Assembly: GCA_039621445.1 (NCBI GenBank) | Contig: CP154954.1 | Span: forward strand, 77,262,073 to 77,326,072 | DNA from: Euglena gracilis | Lineage: Eukaryota; Euglenida; Euglenophyceae; Euglenales | Direction: 5' to 3' | Length of the DNA: 64,000 nucleotides | Shown: piece after piece, positions 55,151 through 63,394 of the stretch | Layout: the number at the start of each line of letters is the position of its first letter | Position numbering within the stretch: the stretch's first letter is position 1 | Notes under the pieces: generated by a model | The model's input: only the letters and a program-made list of their open reading frames with translations | Told to the model about the DNA's origin: nothing | The model's database searches: none | Translations under genes and position numbers: made by a program

Positions 55151-55857
55151 ATTTAAACCGTCAACTCCCGCAACAAAAACGGATTTAATGCCTGTCGCTT
55201 TTAATGCCGACGTGTCTGTCGCTTTTAAATGGCCGCCCGCAGAATGCAATCCCGGACCGATGATGAACGACGTGGATGCCGATATGGCCCCGCCATCCCA
55301 ACAAAGCCAACCGATGCCTCTCGACTGTGGCTCCTGTTTTCCCGACTAGATTGGCCCTTTTCCCCCAACCGCAACCTCCTGGGAACAATGCATGCTGCCG
55401 CCCTGACTGAAAACCAACTTTTGCAGAGATTTTGCGGAGATTGGTTTGGACACCCGGCCGACGGTGGTCCACATCCCCTGTGGTGCCATTGTGTAGGCCA
55501 CGTGCACCTTCCTCCGGAACTTCAATGCAAATCCTTGCTGGCGGACCTTTTGGACATCCCCAAAGGCAGTGCTTTGCCCACTGAAGCGCGGTGGGAAAGC
55601 CCATTAGGCACAGGTCGGCCGCAAGGTCGCTGAGCGCGCAAGGTTGCACCTTCAACGACCTGTCATTGGCAGTTGGGAGGAGTCTGCGTTGCTTGACTTA
55701 CCACCACCAGCCCTGCGAACCAGGTCCGCGTCTGCAAGGGAAGAAGCTTTGGATACTGAGTGAATGCTGAATCGTGTGAGCACTCTCGTGGGACATGGGG
55801 CAATCTGCATGGCCTGTCGCGTGCTAACCTATGATGAGGTTCGCGATTCTTCCGACC
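55151..55857. other. unassigned sequence, possible coding remnant
   Basis: Both strands have frames of about 130-155 codons (55229-55633 plus; 55655-55185 minus). Neither is recognised and they overlap, so at most one can be real. Confidence 0.25.
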
Positions 55858-56035
55858 CAGGGGGGTTGGTACACCCCTCCCCCCCCTCTCCGAGGGGCTC
55901 GCTGCGCCATCCCCCCCCCCCTAGCCGGACCCCATCGCCACGCCACCCGTAACATTTTTGATTTTGCAACCATGGTACACCCCCCCCCTCCGAGATTCGG
56001 ACCCCGTCGCCACAGCGTACCCCCCCCCCCAACCG
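55858..56035 (+). repeat. minisatellite of GGACCCCxTCGCCACGCC units, third locus
   Basis: Begins GTTGGTACACCCCTCCCC and carries three units, in the same sense as 42520-42790. Confidence 0.6.
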
Positions 56036-56289
56036 TGATGGCCCAACTTCGGGCGCTCCATCCTCATGGGAGGCTAGGCACAGCGGGGAGGGGAGCCCCC
56101 CCCCCCGCCTATGCCAAAGTGAGGAGTTTTTCTGCCTCTCGTGATGCAGAATGGCTTGCATTTTACCAAAGGATTTTCATGTAAACTGTTTGATCCTTGG
56201 TTTTTTACCCTCCGGACCCCATTCTCAAGGGCCCAACCGACCCCCCACCGGACAAAGATTTCGTATAAGGGGTGTTTATTTCGGCATAA

Positions 56290-56293
56290 GGAC

Positions 56294-56346
<53 letters not shown>

Positions 56347-56435
56347 TTTTTTTTTTTTTATTTTTTTTTTTTTTTTTTTTGTTTTTATATTTTTATTTTT
56401 TTTTTTTTTATTTTTTGTTTTTTTTTTTTTTTTTC
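56290..56435. repeat. poly-T tract of about 145 bp
   Basis: Almost pure T with a few A or G. It lies between two copies of GTTTATTTCGGCATAAG (56272 and 56461), so the tract and about 180 bp around it were duplicated or inserted there. Confidence 0.95.
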
Positions 56436-56534
56436 CGACCAAAGATTTCCGTCTAAGGGTGTTTATTTCGGCATAAGACACTTTTTCGGACCCATCCAGA
56501 CCATTTCCAGGTGATTTGGACCCGCCGCAGACCA

Positions 56535-56946
56535 TAGTGGGCACGCCTGTTTTTTTTGACGTTGTTTTTTTGTTTTTTTATTTCTAACAATGTTTTTTTT
56601 AAAAAAAAACAAAAAAAAACGCCCACTAGGTTTTGCAAAGAAAAAATTTTGAATGTGCATTTTCGGTCATTTTTGGCAACTTTTGGGCCAGTTTTGCCAA
56701 AAACTACCTCCGTAAAAAAATGGAAAAAGTCACGAAATGGCATTTTTTTTTGCTTTTTTGGATGTTTTTGACCATTTTCGGAACTTTTTGAACTGAGTAG
56801 GATTCAAAGTATGGTTTGGGTGTTTCATAACGAGTTTTCTCAATGACATTCCCCTTTTGTTATTCTTGATGTTTTTTTTAGTGTTTTTTTTAAAAAAAAC
56901 ACGTTGTTTTGTTTTTTTAAAAAAAAACAAAAAAATGCCCACTATG
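56535..56946. mobile_element. TAGTGGGCA-ended element with about 10-bp target duplication
   Basis: TAGTGGGCA is inverted as TGCCCACTA. Flanks CCGCAGACCA (56525-56534) and CCACAGACCA (56947-56956) agree at 9 of 10. The related uninterrupted site reads ACACAGACCATTTTTATG at about 31418. The interior has A/T foldbacks. Confidence 0.75.
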
Positions 56947-57073
56947 CCACAGACCATTTTTATGCCCACCCACTAGCCACCGACTGGTTTGCATTGAATT
57001 TTCTTCATGGGGGGGGCTTAAAAGTCGGCGGTTTGGACCCGTTAGTACATTAGGGTGGGTAGTTGGCTGACTG

Positions 57074-57280
57074 CAGTCCTTGGGCGTAAATTTCCCCCCC
57101 AGGGAGGGTTTTTTGGGCTACAAATAAAAAAAATCCAACCCACCTGCCTTTGCCGTTCCTCTGGGGCTGAAGGGGGGGGGGAATTTTCGACCGTTTCGGA
57201 GCCTTTTGCAAATCCAGGAAAATTCCGTAATTTCAGGGGGGGAAATTTTTCGGGGGGGGACAATTTACGCCGAGGGACTA
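57074..57280. mobile_element. CAGTCCCTAGCCGTAAATT-type MITE, copy 2
   Basis: CAGTCCTTGGGCGTAAATTT is inverted as CAATTTACGCCGAGGGACTA. The middle (GTTCCTCTGGGGCTGAAGG) is the reverse complement of 51290-51310. It splits the GTCGGCCGAC end of the surrounding element. Confidence 0.75.
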
Positions 57281-57584
57281 TAGTCGGCCGACCAATATGG
57301 GTAGTCGGCCGACTACCGACTACACACTACCCCCCCCCCCCCCAGTCTACCGCCTTGCGCCCCCGCCCCCCAAACAGCCAGGAGTGCCATCTCAGGCACT
57401 ATTTGGCCAAAAAAAAATTGTTCAAAATTAAAAAAAAATCAGCATTGAGTGCCAGAAGGGAAACTTTGACCTTTCTTGAAATGCCAGGCAAGCCAAGTGG
57501 TGGGGTCTGGACCCCCTTCTGGTTCACAAGGGGCTCCGGCAGGGTTCGATTTAAGGGCAGGTGGGGGGGGGTCCGGACGGTGCC

Positions 57585-58200
57585 AAACGGTAGACTTGGG
57601 GGGGGGTCATGGGTGGTCGGCCGACAAGTCGGCCGACCACCCACTCCCCCCCCCCCCCTGTCTCGCCGGCTAGCTGCCGACCAGGCCTAGGCGGCCAACC
57701 AATTGGGCGGCCGACTAGTCGGCCGACCACCCACTCTACTGTAGTTTCGGGCTAGTCTCGCCGACTTTTAAGCCCCCCCCCTGGGAAAAAACTTTTGTCC
57801 AAATCACCCCAAAACCAGTCAAAACCCACCCAAATGGCTCCAAAACCCTCCAATCGGGGGTGAATATGCAAAAAACTGGGGGCAAAATGTCCATTTTGGG
57901 CCACTTTTGGGAAAAAAAAACACCTCTCCCCGTTGGATTTTCAATATAAGTCAAAATTTGCACAAAAAAGACTTAGCCCTCCAAGTATATTACCAACATA
58001 GAAGGGATTTTGTTATTTGAGGGGGGGGTGCGGGGGGGGCGGAGCTCCTCCCGCCTATGCCAAAGTGAGCCACAAAAGCGACTTAACCCCGGAGTATGTT
58101 GCCAACATAGAAGGGATTTTGTTACGGTATTTGAGGGGGGGGTGTGGGGGAGGGGGGCGGAGCCGGGGGTTAGATTTATCCTGGGGGGGTAGTGGGGGTC
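57585..58200. mobile_element. left half of a second GTCGGCCGAC-ended element
   Basis: GTGCCAAACGGTAGAC and GTCGGCCGAC palindromes, then sequence collinear with 30700-31090 (CTTTTAAGCCCCCCCCCTGGG, ACCTCTCCCCGTTGGATTTT, GGGATTTTGTTATTTGAGGG twice). No gene. Confidence 0.7.
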
Positions 58201-58690
58201 GACCATGGTCGCTCTCGGTCGCCCTCGGTCGCGGGGTCGATGTCAAAATGTGCGCTACATGCAAAATTTGCGCAACATACAAGCAAAAAGAGCTACACAC
58301 ATGAAGGGATTTTTTTATTAGGGCCCTGGAACAGTTGCACACGGCGCTACATGCAAAAAAAGGCGAAAAAAAAACTCAGTAGGAATCACCCATAGCGACC
58401 GTGAGCGACCATGGTCGACCCCCACCCCCCCCCAGCCAGATCCGGGAGCCGGCGGAGCCCCCCCCCGTGCCTAAAATTTCCGCAATTTTTCCGAAGGCCT
58501 CCGATATCAATTCCCCCCCTGTGTTTGGGTGGATTTCTGAGCCCGGTTTAGGCTTCTGAGGCTGGTTGGGTGGGGATGGGATGAAAAATGAGGGGTGAGG
58601 TGAGGTGAGGTCAGGAGGCGGCGAAGGTTCATGCCCACTGCAGGGGAACTGTTTGAACAAAAAAGTTTTGGGCAAAAAAATAGAACTTAC

Positions 58691-58860
58691 CAGTCATCTC
58701 TTTGACAACCCAAGGAAAGAAACTAGCAAACCTCTGCAATGGCCGGGCAAGAAATTTGGAATAATCAGCGAGCACCGCGCCCCGGTCAGGTAAGGATAAC
58801 ACCAAGTTGGGTGGACCTGACATGATCAGGTGTGGCTGTTCGACAACGCCAAAGGGTAGG
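58691..58860 (-). other. candidate exon of an unrecognised gene
   Basis: The minus strand reads LADYSKFLARPLQRFASFFP and WVVKEMTG directly up to a consensus donor GTAAGT (58690-58685). A CCATTGCAG just upstream could be an acceptor. The reading looks protein-like, but no family was recognised and no partner exon is certain. Confidence 0.3.
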
Positions 58861-59122
58861 GATGTTTGGGAAGCCTGAGGGGTCTGACTCGCCAAGTTGG
58901 TGGGTGGGGTGCAGAGGTCCAGCCCCCCTCCCCTGGAGTTTGGGAGGGCTTTCGTACCCCCCGCTTTGCAGGTTCTCAGAACAGAAAATTTTTTTCCACA
59001 GTTGTGTGCCACAAGGAAATTTGTCATTTGCTCTCTTTTTCAAGCACGTTTGAACGTTTTTGGATGTTTGGGTGTTTTCCACATGAACAAAATGCTAAGA
59101 TCTTAGGCGGCCAAACTCGCAC

Positions 59123-59410
59123 TTAAACTTTTTTTTGCCCTGTGTGCGCACTTTCGCACACCGTCCTTTTTTCTGCAATTTCCGCTGGTAAAGCATGGGG
59201 TGAGGGCGAGAGCCGACCGATAGACGACAAATCCGGCACGATGTCCGTTTTTGTCCCCAGCGATCCTGCGAATTCCCATTTTTTTGCTTCTTTGAGTGTC
59301 GGCATGGCACCAAAACCCCCGGACCGGACCTCCCCAAATTGGACATAGACACGCAAAAATACCAAAGTATCCATTTCCGCCTCCAACGCCTCCCCCCATT
59401 TGGTGCGGCG
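59123..59410 (-). other. candidate coding segment, unrecognised
   Basis: The minus-strand frame contains EALEAEMDTLVFLRVYVQFG and MPTLKEAKKWEFAGSLGTKT. It has little low complexity, but it runs into satellite sequence upstream. It might belong with the 58691-58860 segment; function is unknown. Confidence 0.25.
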
Positions 59411-59460
59411 CGGTGCTCCTCTATCTTTGGCGGCGGACCCGGCTGGCCCTCTGGGGGGTT

Positions 59461-59650
59461 TGGAGCAATCCCTTTTGTTGCTCAACTCTTCGAGGGCCCC
59501 AAAATAACCAAATCCCTTGTGTTTCCAACTCGCTTTGGGGGGCAAATCCCTTTTGTTGTTCAACTGCTCGAGGGCCCCAAAATAACAAAATCCTTTGTGT
59601 TTCCAAGTCGTTTTGGGGGGCAAATCCCTTTTGTTATTCAAATGGAGCGT
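59461..59650 (+). repeat. satellite, short array of the right-end family
   Basis: About two and a half units: GGCAAATCCCTTTTGTTGTTC, AACTGCTCGAGGGCCCC, AAAATAACAAAATCC, TTTCCAAGTCGTTTTGG. A further unit lies at 59985-60062. Confidence 0.85.
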
Positions 59651-60228
59651 TGGTAGGGGGGTGGAGGGGGGGGGTCCCGAGGTCAGATTTTTTTGCATTT
59701 TTTTGGCACTTCTTGTTGTGCTGTCTCAACACGGGGGGGGGGGGTCCTGGGGTTCCAACTGTACTGCCAACCCCCCCTCAAAAAATCGGCTAAAAACCGC
59801 CGTCAAAGGCGCCGGAAAAAATTTAAGGCCTTTTTTTGGTCTAAAAAAGCCATTTTTGGTGTCAAAATTTTCATCTGTCTCGGGGGGGGGGTCGGCACTG
59901 GGGGGGCGGTCCCGAAAATCCCACAAATCTAGTGGGGGCGGGGGGGGGGTCCCCAAAAAAACCCCAACTGTACTGCTGTCGCCCCACTGCTCAAGGGCCC
60001 CAATATAACAAAATCCCTTGTGTTTCCAAGTTGATTTGGGGGGCAAATCCCTTGTGTTTCCTAGGGGGTGTTCCCCCTGCGTCCCCCCCCCCCGCGCCCC
60101 CCCCCCCCCCCCCCGTCCCCCCTTCCCGTCCCGGATTTTGGCCGGGCACATTTTTTGGTCAACCAAAGGAAATTTCATACAAATTTGGTTATGTCAAAGA
60201 AAATGTTGGGGAGCGGTTGGGCCACAGT

Positions 60229-60262
<34 letters not shown>

Positions 60263-60316
60263 CGTCCCCCCCCCCCCCCGCGTCCCCCCCCCGCGTCCCG
60301 AACCACCCCCCCATGC
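59651..60316. other. G/C-run-rich spacer
   Basis: Contains one satellite unit (59985-60062) and very long C runs (60229-60261 and neighbours) with CGCGTCCCCCC. The open frames are Pro-rich artefacts. Confidence 0.5.
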
Positions 60317-60426
60317 AAAAAAATGTGGGTATAACCTGATTACAGGCCGTAAGACGGGTCAAGGGCGCTGTAGGCGCCCTTGACCCGTCTTTCGCCTTGT
60401 AATCGGGTTATAACCCACGTTTTTTC
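60317..60426. repeat. 110-bp palindrome abutting copy C
   Basis: The arms AAATGTGGGTATAACC..ACGGGTCAAGGGCGC pair around TGTAG with a few mismatches. It is homologous to 45955-46062. Confidence 0.8.
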
Positions 60427-60776
60427 TGTAACCGTGTTCAAAGAGGCCCGGCGCCTGCCCTGTAATTCGGGGATGTGCTTCACGCCATGGTTTCGGGCAC
60501 TTTTGGGGCGTTTCCCCCCCAAAAATTATCAAAAAAAATGCTGAACCCGAATTCATGCCCCGTAATTCGTGTTCACCCTGAACACGATTATCAGGGCATG
60601 AAATCGGGTTCAGGAATTATCGCCCTGTGTTCACCTGGAAAACGAGATATGGCGCCCAGTCCCCCCCCCAAAAGGCCCCCACAATGCTTGGCCTTACGCT
60701 GATGTTCGGCTCAAAGCTTAACGGTTGCTAGAGTTTACTGCACATTTTCACTTCATTGCCCCTCAGTCTTTTTGTA

Positions 60777-61186
60777 ATGGCAAAGAAAGCCGCAAACACA
60801 ATGGACAGAATGTTGCCACAACCGGAGGATCAATCACCCAAGCTGCCCAAGCACAAAGGAAAGCGTCCAGTTCGTCGTAGGCGACACACTTCCTCAAATT
60901 CAAGGAGGTGTGTGAATGCGGCTTGCTCCGTCCCTTCCGTCCCGGATGCTTTCTTTTTGGTAGCCTCCGCCAGAAGGCTACCGTGCAGGGGGTCAACAGA
61001 AGGGTTCTTTTTTTTTTCCAACCCTGCTGGATTGTGGCCAAAAATCCAGCAACTTTTGGGTCCACCATTGTTCGATGGGCAAGCGGTCATCAAACAATGT
61101 GAAGACCAGCGCTGGGCAAAGTGTGGCCAAAAATTCAGATTCCGACAACTGAAAGCATCCACGTTCAGGGAATACCTGAAGGCCGT
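60777..61186 (+). pseudogene. small protein gene of copy C, middle segment inverted
   Basis: Starts MAKKAANTMDRMLPQP as in copies A and B, then switches at about 60824 to the reverse complement of the gene middle (the minus strand of 61066-60824 reads KVAGFLATIQQGW and YDELDAFLCAWAAWVIDPP). It resumes forward with FDGQAVIKQCEDQR and continues FRFRQLKASTFREYLKAV until the SINE. No PHD-like segment was found in this copy. Confidence 0.65.
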
Positions 61187-61188
61187 TG

Positions 61189-61882
61189 TGTGTACAGCCG
61201 AAGGTGCGCCGATCGATCCCCGCGGTATGCCCTCTGCCTGTACGGGATCGACCAGGACTCACACAGCGGCACCTGGGTCTCGAACCCACGACCTCCCGCG
61301 TGTGAGGCCAACACCTCAACCAATGGAGGTTAGGCAGGGGTGGGGGGGGGCTGTGGACCCCCCGGTGAAGTTCACCGGTGAACATTCACCGGGGGGGAGG
61401 GGGTTTGGGGCGGCACTTTCGGCGGTGAAGTTCACCGGTGAAGTTCACCGGTGAACTTCACCGTTTTGATGGTTGGGGGTGAAATTTTCATGGGTAAAAT
61501 TTTGCTCCTTTCCTCTCAAAATGGTCATTTTGAGGATGATGCTTCATGGAATTTTATCGAAATTTCCGAACACTTGCCCCAAATGCCATTTTTGGCCATT
61601 TTTGGCCAAAAAAGTGCTCTCTTGGTGAACTTCACCGGTGAAGTTCACCGATGGGTTAGGCAGAGTTGAGGCAGAGAGAGATGGGTTAGGCCGATGGGTT
61701 AGGGAGGGGGTCCGGGACCCCCCGGTGAACTTTCAAACGGTGAATTTCACCATAGGGGGGGGGGAGGGGGTCAAAATGACCAAAGTCTACTGCCTGATCT
61801 CCAATAATCTATCCGGATCAGACTAGTCTTGGTGTTACGCACCTACCACTGTAGTCTGCCGTAGGGCTCTCCCGTCCACCGC
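61189..61882 (-). mobile_element. tRNA-Val(CAC)-derived SINE, copy 1, split by a later insertion
   Basis: On the minus strand a tRNA-like core has the anticodon loop CTCACAC, a B box GGTTCGAGACC and A-box-like TAGATTATTGG, followed by a tail GTGTGAGTCCTGGTCGATCC to CTTCGGCTGTACACA. The part upstream of the tRNA (61801-61882) is separated from the rest by the insertion 61325-61800. The anticodon stem has a mismatch and no CCA-adjacent acceptor stem is evident, so it is not a working tRNA gene. Confidence 0.75.
61325..61800. mobile_element. GGAGGTTAGGC-ended element rich in GTGAACTTCACCG, with 5-bp target duplication
   Basis: CCAAT flanks both sides (61320-61324 and 61801-61805) and splits the SINE, whose intact form is at 62243-62461. 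The ends GGAGGTTAGGCAG and CTGCCTGATCT are inverted with two changes, so it belongs with the GGAGGCTAGGC elements. Clusters of GGTGAAGTTCACC palindromes lie at 61366-61461 and 61624-61650. No gene. Confidence 0.8.
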
Positions 61883-62242
61883 ACACACTCCCCTCCCAAG
61901 AGCCTTACCACACCAGCCCACTGCGTCACCGTGGCCGTGGCCCCTGCAGCTCGGGGTATGCCTCACACGGCCGAAGTTGACTAGTGCCTCACACGAGTAC
62001 TGCGTCACCAGGCTGCCGGCCCCTGCATCTCGGGTTTGCTACAGCCGGCAGTTTACGTGTTGTCGTCTTCCACGGGCTCTGCCGCCTTGGAGTGTCCCCC
62101 TTTGCATCAGCTTGAGACTTTTGAACGGTGTAGGAGTTTCAGTCGCCCTAGACTCGGCGCGTCCGCCTCCGCCTTCCGGGCGCCGTGGGGTCAGGCTCTG
62201 ATCTCCGGTTTGTGTGGCATTGGACGGGCTCCTCTGCTACCA
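61883..62242. other. unassigned sequence between the two SINE copies
   Basis: CTGCGTCACC and CCCCTGCAxCTCGGG blocks are each repeated about 90 bp apart (61921-61957 and 61999-62035), suggesting a short tandem duplication. No gene. Confidence 0.4.
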
Positions 62243-62461
62243 TGTGTACAGCCGAAGGTGCGCCGATCGATCCCCGCGGTATGCCCTCTGTCCGTACGGG
62301 ATCGACCAGGACTCACACGGCGGGACCTGGGTCTCGAACCCACGACCTCCCGCGTGTGAGGCCAACACCTTAACCAATAATCTATCCGGATCAGACTAGC
62401 CTTGGTGTTACGCACCTACCACTGTAGTCTGCCGTAGGCTCTCCCGTCCGCCGCACACAGG
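62243..62461 (-). mobile_element. tRNA-Val(CAC)-derived SINE, copy 2 (intact)
   Basis: It has the same core and tail as copy 1 without interruption. Upstream of the tRNA part (5' on minus) lies a leader of about 80 bp (GGGAGAGCCTACGGC, GTGGTAGGTGCGTAACACC). Pol III A-box- and B-box-like elements are at about 62380-62390 and 62332-62342. Confidence 0.75.
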
Positions 62462-62786
62462 CTGTACACACGTTGCCCGAATTCACGCCTCATCAAAGCC
62501 AGACACCCCATTTACACCATCCTCTGAAACGCAACTCCCACGGCGGCAAAAATTAATGGCGGCTGCTCTCACCCGCGAGGCAACCAAAAAAGCCATTGGT
62601 GAGGCTGCGCACCCTCCAGAGGAAATTCTACAACCTGCAGAACACGGTGGTCAATGGAGCAGACCGTTTGAGGCTCAACGGGCAAACATTTTGATCATGG
62701 GTTTCTGCACCGGATATCGCAGCAAAGTGCTTCGGGATGTTGCAAGTGGATTCGTTCGCCGAATCCAAGACGGAGAATGGTCGTAA
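62462..62786 (+). CDS. unrecognised open frame inside copy C
   Basis: Open from at least 62470 to the TGA after GEWS; the first ATG is at 62556 (76 codons). It reads MAAALTREATKKAIGEAAHP, QWSRPFEAQRANILIMGFCT and KVLRDVASGFVRRIQDGEWS, with normal composition and no repeats. It may be the 3' part of the gene disrupted by the SINE insertions, as no such segment exists in copies A or B. No family is recognised. Confidence 0.4.
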
Positions 62787-62984
62787 GATGCTTTCGGGGT
62801 GTTTTTTTTTGCCCAAAATTTTCAAAAAATGCTCAACCCGATTTCATGCCTTGTAATTCTGTTCACCCTGAACACGATTATCAGGCATGAAATCGGGTTC
62901 AGGAATTATCGCCCTGTAATTCGTGTTCACAACCCCGAATTACAGGGTAGACGCCGGGCCTCTGAACACGGTTACAAGTTTTTT

Positions 62985-63062
62985 GGGGGGCAAATCCCTT
63001 TTGTTGTTCAACTGCTCTAGGGCCCCAAAATAACAAAATCCCTTGTGTTTCCAAGTCGTTTG
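62985..63062 (+). repeat. single satellite unit
   Basis: One full unit of the right-end satellite directly after the right end of copy C. Confidence 0.85.
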
Positions 63063-63394
63063 TGAGGGTGACCCCCCCCCCCGTGATCCCCCGTGACCCG
63101 AACAAAGACCCTCTTTGGCCAATTTTTTTTTTCTCGGAAAAAACGTTGGCCGGTGACGCCTAATTTGACAAAATATTCATGTAGATTCCGGATTTTGAGG
63201 CATAAATCCTGCAAATTTGGTGATGGTGATTCTAATTTGCTGTCAAATCCCAAATTTTAGGTGTGGGGTTCCTAATTTTTGATTTTTCCCCCAAGAATTC
63301 GTGTTCGGTGATTCCTAAATTGGCCGCCGAAAATGTGGTGTTCCCCCCGTGACCCCCCCCCCCCCCCCCGTGACCCGAACCACCCCCTGTGTTT
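63063..63394. other. spacer between satellite blocks
   Basis: GTGACCCCCCCCC..GTGACCCGAAC tracts begin and end it (63068-63105 and 63345-63385). The middle is AT-rich with CTAATTTGC/AAATTAGG boxes like those at 53930-53960. No gene. Confidence 0.5.

Larger units (their letters stand above)
56066..57350. mobile_element. right half of a GTCGGCCGAC-ended element, with inserts
   Basis: From 56123 (CTGCCTCTCGTGATG) it is collinear with 31200-31650 through GTTTATTTxGGxxTAAGACAC and TTCTTCATGGGGGGG, to the inverted GTCGGCCGAC end and CAGTCTACCGCC. It holds a poly-T tract, the nested element 56535-56946 and the MITE 57074-57280. Confidence 0.7.
60427..62977 (+). mobile_element. PHD-type TIR transposon, copy C (rearranged)
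   Basis: TGTAACCGTGTTCAAAGAGG plus CCCGGCGCCTGCCCTG at the left is inverted at 62940-62977. Subterminal blocks at both sides share TTCACCCTGAACACGATTAT and the copy-specific word CCCTGTAATTCG. It carries the start of the small gene (60777), an internal inversion, two SINE copies with a nested element, and a second frame at 62461-62786. Confidence 0.7.

Noticed and set aside
62320-62400. functional tRNA-Val(CAC) gene
   Set aside because: There is a mismatch in the anticodon stem, no convincing acceptor stem, and a second copy shares the same leader and tail, so it is better read as a SINE.
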